DNA of 7,028 bases from PVC group bacterium (GCA_003565035.1 PXDP01000280.1:1-7028); one strand, 5' to 3'. Shown: positions 1 through 6,733, counted from the first letter of the stretch. Made by a program: numbers and translations. The notes: generated from the sequence alone by a model not told the origin.

Positions 1-512
1 AAGTCGGTCCCCCGGTGGAGCGACTGAAAGAGGAGGCGATCAAGACCAGCAAATCCCGAAAGAAAAAGCGGCAGATCAAAGCCGGCAAGCCGCGTTCGGC
101 CGCGTTGCAGTCTGTTGCGGCGTTTCTGCTCATCGGCGGTCTGATGGGCGGGCTGTTGTTTCATCAGGTGACCGGAAAAGAGTTGATTTCCCCTGAATAC
201 GCCAATTATGGACGGATCTTTTTTGTGGTGGCCATGTATATCGTGCTGGTCATTGAGGCGTTCACCCAGGACATGCTGCACGGGTTGTTTTGCGTCTTTT
301 TTCCGCCTTATGCGCTGGTGTACGGTTTGTTGTACTCCGATGCAGGCCCGTTGCGGGGGCTGAGTCTGGCGGTGATGGTGTTTCTGGGTGCGGAAATGTA
401 TTTTACGCCGGAGGATGCACTGGTCTATCATGTGCGGGACGGGATCTCGGAATTTGTGGGACAGGGGCAACGTCTGATTCAGGATGAACCGCGAAATGTA
501 CCGAGGCATTAG
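1..512 (+). CDS. Unrecognised multi-spanning membrane protein, probably 5'-truncated by the window edge
   Basis: I do not recognise this family. The frame is open from position 3 with no upstream stop. The first possible start, GTG at 15, has no ribosome-binding site in front of it, so the gene probably begins before the window. Numbered from that GTG (165 residues), residues 1-28 are highly basic, with a run of Lys/Arg at 13-19. Four hydrophobic segments follow at about 31-49, 66-84, 88-107 and 113-130, and then a polar tail. The basic head followed by helices suggests an inner-membrane protein with a cytoplasmic N-terminus. Cys93, two prolines (PPY at 97-99) and acidic Glu81 and Glu127 lie in or near the helices. 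Its stop is at or inside the start of the GspK-like gene, so it is probably cotranscribed with secretion genes and may be an accessory membrane factor. In classical T2SS operons the position before gspK is held by gspJ, which this protein does not resemble. Confidence 0.7.
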   Translation, partial: VGPPVERLKEEAIKTSKSRKKKRQIKAGKPRSAALQSVAAFLLIGGLMGGLLFHQVTGKELISPEYANYGRIFFVVAMYIVLVIEAFTQDMLHGLFCVFFPPYALVYGLLYSDAGPLRGLSLAVMVFLGAEMYFTPEDALVYHVRDGISEFVGQGQRLIQDEPRNVPRH

Positions 513-513
513 G

Positions 514-1371
514 ATGGGGACGGTTGTGAATTCAGACCGGAAGAGCCGCAGGGGCGGCGCGACTCTGCTGGTTTTAGTGGTGCTGGTGACCGGGGCCTCC
601 CTGGTATCTCTGGTGCAGCATGCCCAGACGCAGCGCACCTTCGGCCTGCGAATGGTGAACGCGGAGGTGGAGACCGAGGCGGCGATGCTGCTGGGGCTGG
701 AGACGGCTTTGCGTCTACTGTCCGAGCATACATTGGCCTCACCGGAGGACCCGTTTCCCCCGGAGGTGGATGAGGAAGGCTTCCGGGCGGACAGCGGCGC
801 GGTGATTCGTCTAGTCTTCCGGGACGCCCAGGACCGTTTTGATCTCAACTGGTTGCGGAATCAGGGCGTGCCGCAGGAAAGTTTCGGACATCTGTTCCGG
901 GCCGCGGGCCTGCGGGGCAGCCTGTTGGTACTGGATGGCTGGGCGGAAAACCCCGAACTTCTGGAGTCGGTGGATGCCTGGCCGCTACATATGCCGGAGG
1001 CGGCCGAATGGCTGGAGAGTCCGCTGCGCGCCGATCTGACCGTTCTGCCGCCCCCGTCCTCCGGCGTGGTTCCGCTGAATGTGAACGCCGTGGATGCGGA
1101 GCTTCTGGTGCGGATGCTGGGGGAACCTCTGCGGGGGTGGACCGAAACAGTTCTGCGCTTCCGGGAGCAGGCTCCGCTGCCGGACATCGGCGGCGCCCTG
1201 GCCTTGCTGCCCGATCCGGTGGCCGCGGCCCTGCACCCCTATCTGGATGTGCGCTCCGCTTACTTTGAAGTCCGGATGGACGTGGAATACGATGGTTTTG
1301 CGGCCGCCGGATGGGCCCTGCTGCGACGGGAAGATGATGGAACCGTGGAGGTGATGCAATGCCGGTGGTAA
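514..1371 (+). CDS. gspK: GspK-like type II secretion minor pseudopilin
   Basis: Large minor pseudopilin predicted to sit at the pseudopilus tip with GspI and GspJ. I chose the ATG at 514 because GAGG at 503-506 lies 7 bp upstream and it leaves a short basic leader. The in-frame ATG at 484 (10 residues longer, 29-bp overlap with the previous gene) has poorer support. Numbering from 514 (285 residues), RRGG at 12-15 followed by a hydrophobic helix (about 16-36) is a prepilin peptidase site, with cleavage likely after Gly14. Mature position 5 is Leu, not Glu, as is typical of GspK. Family landmarks follow: DAQDRFDLN (104-112), resembling the family's D-A-x-x-x-x-N-L-N; PLNVNAVDAELL (187-198), resembling I-N-x-N-T; GW at 208-209; and SAYFEVR (248-254). 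The protein is short for GspK (commonly around 300-330), and the central helical domain looks reduced. Only DGW is seen where many members carry an acidic motif. The 3' end overlaps the next gene by 13 bp. Confidence 0.85.
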   Translation: MGTVVNSDRKSRRGGATLLVLVVLVTGASLVSLVQHAQTQRTFGLRMVNAEVETEAAMLLGLETALRLLSEHTLASPEDPFPPEVDEEGFRADSGAVIRLVFRDAQDRFDLNWLRNQGVPQESFGHLFRAAGLRGSLLVLDGWAENPELLESVDAWPLHMPEAAEWLESPLRADLTVLPPPSSGVVPLNVNAVDAELLVRMLGEPLRGWTETVLRFREQAPLPDIGGALALLPDPVAAALHPYLDVRSAYFEVRMDVEYDGFAAAGWALLRREDDGTVEVMQCRW

Positions 1372-2624
1372 GTGAAGACTGGCTGGATCCCTCCGCCTGG
1401 GCGCATGTGCAGGTCGCCTGGGGCCTGGTCCGGGATACGGACCTGCTGCGTCTGGGGCGGATGACCCGCGGCGGGGCCGCCGAGCTGTTCCATGTTTCCG
1501 AAAAGGAATGGGGGGAAGGATGTTCCCTGCGGGGCCGGCTGGAGCAGGAGGTGCGTCAGGGCGCCCGGCTTGTGGCGGGCCTGGCACCGTCCCGGGTGAT
1601 GCTGCGCACGCTGCATTCTCCGATTCAGGATCCGGTGAAATCCGCTGAGATCCTGCCGTCTTTGCTGGATGCGGCTCTGCCGTTTCCGCTGGAGAGCTGT
1701 GTGGTGGCCTTCGGCGAAAGCCGGAGGGCGGAAGAGGGCGGAATGACCTGTCTGGCCGCCGCAATCCGTCTGGAGGATTTGCAGGCGGAATGCCGCTCCT
1801 GGGAGAGCCTGGGACTGAATCCGGACTGCATGGTGCCGGAGGCGCTGATTCTGGCCCGGGCAACGCCGGGGGTGCATGTCTGGATCGGTTCAGGCCGGTC
1901 GGTGTTTGTTCATTGGACAGACAGCGGCTTCGCCGCCTGCGGCGGGGCCAAAGACACCGCCCGGGACGGCCGGACCCTCGGGCGCTTTCTGGGCGCAATT
2001 TCCGGGGCACCTGCGCCGGAGTGGGCGGGACCCGGGGGCGACGATTATGAAGAGGTCCTTGAAATGGGCCTGGCCCGGGCCGGACTTGGACTGGGAAACA
2101 TCCGGATGAATCTTCGTGCGGACGCCGCAGCTCATCCGGGCCTGCTGCATCGCGCCCGCCGCACCCGCCGGATACTGTTGACCCTTTGCGCGATGTTGAC
2201 CGCCCTGGCCGCGGGCATGCCTCTGGTGCTGCGCACGGTGGTGAATGTTCATTTTGAGGCCGCCCGAACCCGAATGGCCGGAGCGTATCGCGAACTGACC
2301 GGCTCCGCCAGCCCGCCGGGACAGGAGCGCCTGCTTTTGGAGCGCTGGATTGACCGGGAATGGGGTGGTGTGCGCGCCGCGACAGAGCGGGTTTTTGCCC
2401 CGGAACTTCGCGCGGGCATGGGCGAAGTGCTGTCGGTCGCCGCCCGGCTCGGGATCACGGTGCGGGCCTGGAATCAGGATGCAGAAACCTTTGGGCTTAC
2501 CTTTGCCGCGGACCGCTCCCTGGCGGAGCGTTTCGAGGCGGAAATCGCCGGGTTTGGCTGGTATGGTGACCTGACGGAGGCCGAGGCCGGCGCCTGGCGC
2601 TTCCTGGGAAGGAGGGAGCCATGA
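1359..2624 (+). CDS. gspL: GspL-like type II secretion assembly-platform protein (actin-like domain, TM helix, periplasmic domain)
   Basis: Inner-membrane protein expected to bind the secretion ATPase GspE on the cytoplasmic side and GspM in the membrane and periplasm. The start is well supported: GGAGGTGA at 1347-1354 precedes the ATG at 1359. Of 421 residues, about 1-265 form the cytoplasmic part. The segment from SRVMLRTL (78-85) through ILPSLLDAALPFPLES (98-113) matches the characteristic stretch where GspL/PilM-type actin-like domains have 'lPf...LE..LPf'. NIRMNLRAD (247-255) corresponds to the family's end-of-domain 'INL..G' segment. A single hydrophobic helix at about 271-291 follows a basic cluster (RARRTRR, 265-271), consistent with a cytoplasmic N-terminus. 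Residues 299-345 are likely helical or coiled, and 350-417 probably form the small ferredoxin-like periplasmic domain. It overlaps gspK by 13 bp and shares an ATGA with the next gene. It could instead belong to a related type IV pilus or T2SS hybrid. Sequence divergence from proteobacterial GspL is high, so family membership is clearer than the exact system. Confidence 0.78.
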   Translation: MPVVSEDWLDPSAWAHVQVAWGLVRDTDLLRLGRMTRGGAAELFHVSEKEWGEGCSLRGRLEQEVRQGARLVAGLAPSRVMLRTLHSPIQDPVKSAEILPSLLDAALPFPLESCVVAFGESRRAEEGGMTCLAAAIRLEDLQAECRSWESLGLNPDCMVPEALILARATPGVHVWIGSGRSVFVHWTDSGFAACGGAKDTARDGRTLGRFLGAISGAPAPEWAGPGGDDYEEVLEMGLARAGLGLGNIRMNLRADAAAHPGLLHRARRTRRILLTLCAMLTALAAGMPLVLRTVVNVHFEAARTRMAGAYRELTGSASPPGQERLLLERWIDREWGGVRAATERVFAPELRAGMGEVLSVAARLGITVRAWNQDAETFGLTFAADRSLAERFEAEIAGFGWYGDLTEAEAGAWRFLGRREP

Positions 2625-3097
2625 GCGCGCCCGGACATGTCCGCCCCCGCGTCTGGGGAGCCTTGGCCCTGGCCGGACTGTTCCTCTTGCTGGGCGTCGG
2701 CGGGTACAGCCTTCGCCGGGACCGGGAACGCCTGGCCCGCGTCTTTTCGCAGGAGCGGGAGCTGCGGGGGCTGGCACAGGCCGTGCAGGCCGAGCAGGCC
2801 TGGCTTATGCGTCAACTTACCCGTCCGCTGGATGACCCAAGAGGACTGATTGAGACCTACGCCGCCGGAACGCGGGTTACGGTCCGCGGTGCGGAGGAGG
2901 AAATGTTGTCGGATGCCATCCGGCTGCGGCGCGTGGCACTGGAGCTGGATGGGGTCTCCTGGGAGGAGATTTCCACCATTCTTGAGGCGTTCGAAACGCA
3001 AAATCCACCCTGGCGTTTACAGGAAATCGATCTCCGGAGCGGCCTCGCCGGGCTGGAGGGACGGCTCCGGTTTGAAGGCTTGGAGGCGGCCGAATGA
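2621..3097 (+). CDS. gspM: GspM/PilO-like secretion platform protein
   Basis: Small bitopic membrane protein expected to pair with the preceding GspL-like protein. AAGGAGGG at 2609-2616 precedes the ATG at 2621, which overlaps the upstream stop as ATGA, so translation is coupled. It has 158 residues. Residues 1-10 are basic and short, a hydrophobic helix spans about 11-30, a charged heptad-like helix (about 31-66, rich in Arg, Glu, Gln and Leu) probably forms a coiled coil, and 80-155 is a compact alpha/beta domain. In that domain VALELDGVSWEEISTILEAF (105-124) followed by WRLQEIDLRS (131-140) and GRLRFEGL (147-154) matches the strand-helix-strand-strand order of the ferredoxin-like fold in GspM and PilO. 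The length is typical of GspM (about 150-180). Sequence identity alone cannot separate GspM from PilO; I favour GspM because a GspK-like gene stands in the same operon. No GspN-like gene follows. Confidence 0.7.
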   Translation: MSAPGHVRPRVWGALALAGLFLLLGVGGYSLRRDRERLARVFSQERELRGLAQAVQAEQAWLMRQLTRPLDDPRGLIETYAAGTRVTVRGAEEEMLSDAIRLRRVALELDGVSWEEISTILEAFETQNPPWRLQEIDLRSGLAGLEGRLRFEGLEAAE

Positions 3098-3204
3098 GCC
3101 CTGGTGAAAAACGCTTTATTTTTTTCGTTATTTATTTGTCAATTGACCGGAACCAGAATAGTGTACTCCGGTCATTCATCCAAAAGGGACCGACTATATC
3201 ATGA
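3094..3204 (+). CDS. Possible 36-codon micro-ORF linking the secretion and sdh operons
   Basis: Too short to trust without comparison. The ATG at 3094 overlaps the stop of the GspM-like gene as ATGA, and GGAGG at 3082-3086 lies 7 bp upstream. The frame ends in a TGA at 3202-3204 that overlaps the sdhC ATG, again as ATGA. The predicted peptide has a charged start (MSPGEKR), a hydrophobic stretch FIFFVIYLSI (8-17) and a polar tail. It may be a leader or coupling peptide, a remnant of a further secretion gene, or chance. The base composition is much more AT-rich than the flanking genes, which suits a promoter region better than a coding one. Confidence 0.18.
   Translation: MSPGEKRFIFFVIYLSIDRNQNSVLRSFIQKGPTIS
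3136..3164 (+). promoter_or_regulatory. Candidate promoter of the sdhCAB operon
   Basis: The gap between the GspM-like gene and sdhC turns sharply AT-rich (about 3106-3145), as expected upstream of a promoter. TTGTCA at 3136-3141 matches the -35 consensus at 5 of 6 positions. With a 17-bp spacer, the -10 position is TAGTGT at 3159-3164, which matches only 3 of 6. An alternative -35, TTGACC at 3143-3148, has no good partner. The exact elements are therefore uncertain. The sdhC ribosome-binding site is a modest AGGGA at 3185-3189, 11 bp before the ATG. Confidence 0.3.
3144..3174. repeat. Perfect 8-bp inverted repeat upstream of sdhC (possible operator)
   Basis: TGACCGGA at 3144-3151 is mirrored by TCCGGTCA at 3167-3174, with a 15-bp spacer and half-site starts 23 bp apart. 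This spacing is close to two helical turns and would place a dimeric regulator on one face of the DNA. The repeat covers the candidate promoter spacer and -10 region. It could also act as a weak stem-loop in the leader RNA. No known regulator motif was recognised. Confidence 0.4.
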
Positions 3205-3971
3205 TTAATCTTCAAAACATACAAATCTCCTCTGTCACCAAGAAATTGCTGACCGGACTGACCGGGCTTTCTTTGGTGATGTTTCTGGTCGCGCATTTGA
3301 TCGGGAACCTCACGTTGTTTGCGGGGCCGGAAGTGTTCAACGCGTACGCCCAGTTCCTGCATCATTTCATGCACGGAATGTTCATCCGTCTGGCCGAGTT
3401 CGGTCTGCTCAGTTTTTTCATCATTCATATCTGGTCGGCTGTAAGTGTTTCGATGAGCAAGCGCAAGGCGCGTCCGAGCCGCTATGCGGTGGAAGGCAAT
3501 GCCGGGGGAAAAAGCAAAAAGTCGCTCCATTCTCTGAATATGATTATCAGCGGATGTATCATTCTGCTCTTTGTTCTGGTCCACCTGAATCACTTTAAAT
3601 ATGCGGATCACGAAGCCGTGGGAACCATGACTCTGGCGGACGGCACCGAAGTGCAGAACGTGTACCGGCTTGTGGTCGGCTCCTTCCAGGGGAACTTCGG
3701 CTATGTTCTCTTTTACATGCTGGCGATGGGCGTGCTCTGCTCACACCTGATGCACGGGGTCTGGAGTGCGGTGCAGAGCCTCGGGTTTACCCGTCCCACC
3801 ACCATCCCTTATCTGCACATGGCCGGCATGGTGATTGCCATCGCCCTGGCGGTGGGGTTCTTCCTGCTGCCGATCCTTATTTTCATGATGCGCGGGACCT
3901 TTGATCCGAACGCCATGCCCGATCCGGTGCATCACGCCTCTCTTTTACTCAACCGCCTGATGCTGGGCTGA
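3201..3971 (+). CDS. sdhC: Succinate dehydrogenase/fumarate reductase cytochrome b subunit (type B, diheme)
   Basis: Membrane anchor of complex II that binds heme b and the quinone site and carries electrons between SdhB and the quinone pool. At 256 residues it has five hydrophobic helices at about 19-39, 65-85, 111-129, 164-188 and 206-230, the layout of the single-anchor type B family (Bacillus subtilis and Bacteroidota style) rather than separate SdhC and SdhD. Aligned by eye with B. subtilis SdhC, the four heme ligands are present: His32 (AHLIGN), His76 (IHIW), His128 (LVHLNH) and His182 (SHLMHGVWS). Two hemes are therefore expected. The HGVWSAVQSLG stretch (185-195) matches the conserved 'GLWS....G' after the fourth ligand. 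Type B enzymes with two hemes typically use menaquinone; this is a family inference. The ribosome-binding site is weak (AGGGA, 11 bp upstream). sdhA follows 20 bp downstream. Confidence 0.93.
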   Translation: MINLQNIQISSVTKKLLTGLTGLSLVMFLVAHLIGNLTLFAGPEVFNAYAQFLHHFMHGMFIRLAEFGLLSFFIIHIWSAVSVSMSKRKARPSRYAVEGNAGGKSKKSLHSLNMIISGCIILLFVLVHLNHFKYADHEAVGTMTLADGTEVQNVYRLVVGSFQGNFGYVLFYMLAMGVLCSHLMHGVWSAVQSLGFTRPTTIPYLHMAGMVIAIALAVGFFLLPILIFMMRGTFDPNAMPDPVHHASLLLNRLMLG

Positions 3972-3991
3972 ACTTTTTTAGGAAACACACT

Positions 3992-5917
3992 ATGAGCGCC
4001 AAAAAAACACTCGATGCGAAGATTCCGCCCGGTCCGGTTACGGAAAAATGGACTCAGCACAAGTTCAACATGAAGCTGGTCAACCCGGCCAACAAGCGGA
4101 AACACACCGTGATTGTTGTCGGCACCGGTCTGGCCGGGGCTTCCGCCGCCGCTTCGCTGGGGGAACTCGGCTATAATGTGCTTAATTTCTGCATTCAGGA
4201 TTCTCCCCGCCGCGCCCACTCGGTCGCGGCTCAGGGCGGAATCAATGCCGCAAAAAATTACCAAAACGACGGGGACAGCGTTTACCGCCTGTTTTACGAC
4301 ACGGTCAAAGGCGGCGACTTCCGCGCCCGTGAGGCCAATGTGCACCGCCTCGCCGAAGTCAGTGTCAACATTATCGACCAGTGTGTGGCCCAGGGGGTTC
4401 CGTTTGCCCGTGAATACGGCGGTATGCTCTCGAACCGCTCCTTCGGCGGTGCTCAGGTTTCGCGGACGTTCTACGCCCGCGGTCAGACCGGCCAGCAGCT
4501 TCTGCTGGGGGCATACGGCGCGCTGATGCGTCAGGTTGAAGAAGGCAAAGTCAAACTTTTCCCCCGCCGCGAAATGCTCGACCTGGTCAAGGTCAACGAT
4601 GTGGCCCGCGGGATTATCTGCCGCAATCTGGTCACCGGCGAACTGGAAAAATATGCCGCCGACGCAGTGCTGCTGTGTACCGGCGGATATTCCACGGTGT
4701 TTTATTTGAGCACCAACGCAGTGAACTGCAACGCGACCGCCGCCTGGCGCTGTTACAAGCGGGGCGCATATTTCGCGAACCCCTGCTTCACCCAGATTCA
4801 CCCCACCTGTATTCCCCGCTTTGGCGAAACACAGTCGAAACTGACGCTGATGAGCGAATCGCTCCGCAACGATGGACGCGTTTGGGTGCCGAAGCGCAAA
4901 GGCGATGACCGGAAGCCCAGTGATATTCCCGAAACGGAACGCGATTACTTCCTGGAAGCCAAATATCCCGCCTTCGGCAACCTCGTGCCCCGCGACATTG
5001 CCTCACGCAACGCTCAGGAGGTTTGTCAGGAGGGCCGCGGCGTGGGACCCACCGGCTACGCGGTGTATCTGGACTTCGGCGAAGCGATTCAACGCCTCGG
5101 CAAAGATATTATCGCCCAGCGCTATGGCAACCTCTTCGCCATGTACCATGAGATCACCGGCGATGATCCCTACGAGACGCCCATGATGATCTATCCCGCC
5201 CCGCACTATACCATGGGCGGACTCTGGGTGGATTACAACCTCATGACCACCGTGGACGGGCTGTTTGCCCTCGGAGAAGCCAACTTCTCCGATCACGGCG
5301 CCAACCGCCTGGGGGCCTCCGCGCTCATGCAGGGACTGGCCGACGGTTATTTCGTGATTCCCTACACTCTCGGCAACTACCTGGCCACCACCAAACTCGA
5401 CCCGGTCGGCACCGATGCCAAAGAATTCGAAGAGGCTGTCGCCGAGGTGCAGTCCGGGGTGGAAAAACTCATGTCTATCAAAGGCAAGACCACCGCCGAC
5501 GAGATCCACCGCGAACTTGGCAACATTATGATTGATGAAGTCGGGATGTCCCGGCAGGAGAAGGGCCTGAAGCGTGCCCTCAAAGAAATCCCCAAAATTC
5601 GCGAAAAATTCTGGAACGACCTCTGTATTCCCGGGGACGCGAAGGATTACAACAAAGAGCTGGAAAAAGCGGGCCGTGTGGCCGACTTTTTGGAGCTGGG
5701 GGAACTGATGGCCCGCGATGCGCTGGAGCGCAAAGAATCGTGCGGCGGTCACTTCCGTCTGGAGTCACAGGACAGCGAAGGCGAAGCCAAACGCGACGAC
5801 GAGAACTTCACCCATGTGGCCGCCTGGCGGTATCAGGGCGAAGACAAGGTGCCGGAGCGCTGTGTTGAGCCGCTGGTGTACGAAAACGTGAAACCGTCAC
5901 AGCGCAGTTACAAATAA
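3992..5917 (+). CDS. sdhA: Succinate dehydrogenase/fumarate reductase flavoprotein subunit
   Basis: Catalytic subunit that interconverts succinate and fumarate at a covalently bound FAD on the cytoplasmic face of the membrane. The start is supported by AGGA at 3980-3983, 8 bp before the ATG. Of 641 residues, the dinucleotide-binding loop is GTGLAGA (44-50). The FAD-linking histidine is His76 in RRAHSVAAQGG. SFGGAQVSRTFYARGQTGQQ (150-169) is characteristic of the type B subgroup. Substrate-site residues are visible at HPT (270-272), SESLRNDG (288-295), the catalytic arginine Arg334 in LVPRDIASR, His405 in PAPHYTMGG and Arg439 in GANRLGAS. The C-terminal helical and capping regions (about 500-641) appear complete. 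The long N-terminal lead before the FAD loop (about 38 residues) and overall length fit the type B group. All expected active-site residues are present, so the enzyme should be active. The preferred direction cannot be read from the sequence. It stands between sdhC and sdhB, with a 20-bp gap on either side. Confidence 0.97.
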   Translation: MSAKKTLDAKIPPGPVTEKWTQHKFNMKLVNPANKRKHTVIVVGTGLAGASAAASLGELGYNVLNFCIQDSPRRAHSVAAQGGINAAKNYQNDGDSVYRLFYDTVKGGDFRAREANVHRLAEVSVNIIDQCVAQGVPFAREYGGMLSNRSFGGAQVSRTFYARGQTGQQLLLGAYGALMRQVEEGKVKLFPRREMLDLVKVNDVARGIICRNLVTGELEKYAADAVLLCTGGYSTVFYLSTNAVNCNATAAWRCYKRGAYFANPCFTQIHPTCIPRFGETQSKLTLMSESLRNDGRVWVPKRKGDDRKPSDIPETERDYFLEAKYPAFGNLVPRDIASRNAQEVCQEGRGVGPTGYAVYLDFGEAIQRLGKDIIAQRYGNLFAMYHEITGDDPYETPMMIYPAPHYTMGGLWVDYNLMTTVDGLFALGEANFSDHGANRLGASALMQGLADGYFVIPYTLGNYLATTKLDPVGTDAKEFEEAVAEVQSGVEKLMSIKGKTTADEIHRELGNIMIDEVGMSRQEKGLKRALKEIPKIREKFWNDLCIPGDAKDYNKELEKAGRVADFLELGELMARDALERKESCGGHFRLESQDSEGEAKRDDENFTHVAAWRYQGEDKVPERCVEPLVYENVKPSQRSYK

Positions 5918-5937
5918 TTTAACCTGAGGAAAAACCC

Positions 5938-6684
5938 ATGAATGTACATCTTCGAATTTGGCGTCAGCCGGGTCCCAACGCCCCCGGCCGACTGGTCGAT
6001 TACAGTGTCGAGGACATTGATCCGTCCCAGTCCTTTCTGGAAATGCTGGATAAGCTCAATGAAAATCTGATCCACGAGGGGCAGGAGCCCGTCGCGTTTG
6101 AGAGCGACTGCCGCGAAGGCATCTGCGGGAACTGCGGTCTGGTCATCAACGGCATTCCGCACGGCCCCAAAGGCGCCTGCACCACCTGCGAGGTGCGCAT
6201 GCGCCAGTTCAACAGTGGCGACACCATTACCGTGGAGCCGTTCCGGGCCAAAGCCTTTCCGCTGATCAAGGACCTGGTCGTGAACCGCAGCGCCTTTGAC
6301 CGGATCATGGGCAAAGGCGGATTTGTGGCGGTCAACACCGGCAGTGCCCAGGATGCGAACCTGATTCCGATTCACAAGGATGATGCCGAGCACGCCATGG
6401 ATGCGGCCGCCTGCATCGGCTGCGGTGCCTGTGTAGCCGCCTGTCCGAATGCCAGCGCCAGCCTGTTCGTCGGGGCCAAAGTCTCGCAGTTCACCTGGTT
6501 GCCGCAGGGACAGGTCGAACGCCACACCCGCGTGCTCAAGATGGTGAAACAGATGGACTCCGAAGGCTTTGGCGACTGCTCCAACCACGCCGAATGCGAA
6601 GCGGCCTGTCCCAAGGAAATCTCGATTTCCAACATCAGCCGCATGCGGCGTGAATACACCAAAGCGATGTTCGCTGCCGTCTGA
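5938..6684 (+). CDS. sdhB: Succinate dehydrogenase/fumarate reductase iron-sulfur subunit
   Basis: Carries electrons between the SdhA flavin and the SdhC hemes through three clusters. GAGG at 5926-5929 lies 8 bp before the ATG. Of 248 residues, the N-terminal ferredoxin domain holds the 2Fe-2S site: Cys58, Cys63 and Cys66 in CREGICGNC, plus Cys81 or Cys84 in GACTTC. The C-terminal domain has CIGCGACVAACP (159-170) and later Cys214, Cys220 and Cys224. By analogy with E. coli SdhB, Cys159, Cys162, Cys165 and Cys224 bind the 4Fe-4S cluster, and Cys169, Cys214 and Cys220 bind the 3Fe-4S cluster. The spacing of the last three cysteines (x5, x3) is the same as in E. coli. The longer loop between Cys66 and the fourth 2Fe-2S ligand (INGIPHGPKG) resembles Bacteroidota and Chlamydiota type B enzymes. 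It is the last gene of the sdhCAB operon and is followed at once by stem-loops. Confidence 0.96.
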   Translation: MNVHLRIWRQPGPNAPGRLVDYSVEDIDPSQSFLEMLDKLNENLIHEGQEPVAFESDCREGICGNCGLVINGIPHGPKGACTTCEVRMRQFNSGDTITVEPFRAKAFPLIKDLVVNRSAFDRIMGKGGFVAVNTGSAQDANLIPIHKDDAEHAMDAAACIGCGACVAACPNASASLFVGAKVSQFTWLPQGQVERHTRVLKMVKQMDSEGFGDCSNHAECEAACPKEISISNISRMRREYTKAMFAAV

Positions 6685-6698
6685 CGGGTTTGTCCCGT
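6684..6698 (+). other. Small stem-loop overlapping the sdhB stop codon
   Basis: ACGGG (6684-6688) pairs with CCCGT (6694-6698) around the 5-nt loop TTTGT, and it begins at the last base of the sdhB stop. It is short and only moderately stable. It is the first of three successive hairpins and may help protect the mRNA 3' end rather than stop transcription by itself. Confidence 0.35.
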
Positions 6699-6700
6699 AG

Positions 6701-6722
6701 TCGAAGCGGTCCTCCGCTTCGA
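6701..6722 (+). terminator. Strong stem-loop downstream of sdhB (terminator-like, no T-tract)
   Basis: TCGAAGCGG (6701-6709) and CCGCTTCGA (6714-6722) form a perfect 9-bp stem with a TCCT tetraloop. It starts 17 bp after the sdhB stop. It is followed by TAAACC rather than a T-run, so it is not a textbook intrinsic terminator. It could block 3' exonucleases or work with the next hairpin. Confidence 0.5.
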
Positions 6723-6733
6723 TAAACCGAAGT

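Noticed and set aside
985..2010. 341-codon open frame on the - strand opposite the GspK- and GspL-like genes
   Set aside because: The protein is extremely rich in Pro, Arg and Ala with no domain, as expected for a shadow of GC-rich coding DNA. The + strand genes there have convincing motifs and ribosome-binding sites.
1890..2777. 295-codon - strand frame opposite the GspL- and GspM-like genes
   Set aside because: Low-complexity composition rich in Gly, Pro, Arg and Ala, no recognisable fold, and complete overlap with better-supported genes.
3106..3126. Terminator of the secretion operon: GAAAAA (3106-3111) with TTTTTC (3121-3126)
   Set aside because: The 6-bp stem is almost all A-T and too weak. 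The AT-richness is better explained as promoter-upstream sequence.
3932..4801. 289-codon - strand frame opposite sdhA
   Set aside because: Antisense to the highly conserved sdhA coding sequence; no family resemblance.
5003..5752. 249-codon - strand frame opposite sdhA
   Set aside because: Shadow of the conserved flavoprotein sequence, with no motifs of its own.
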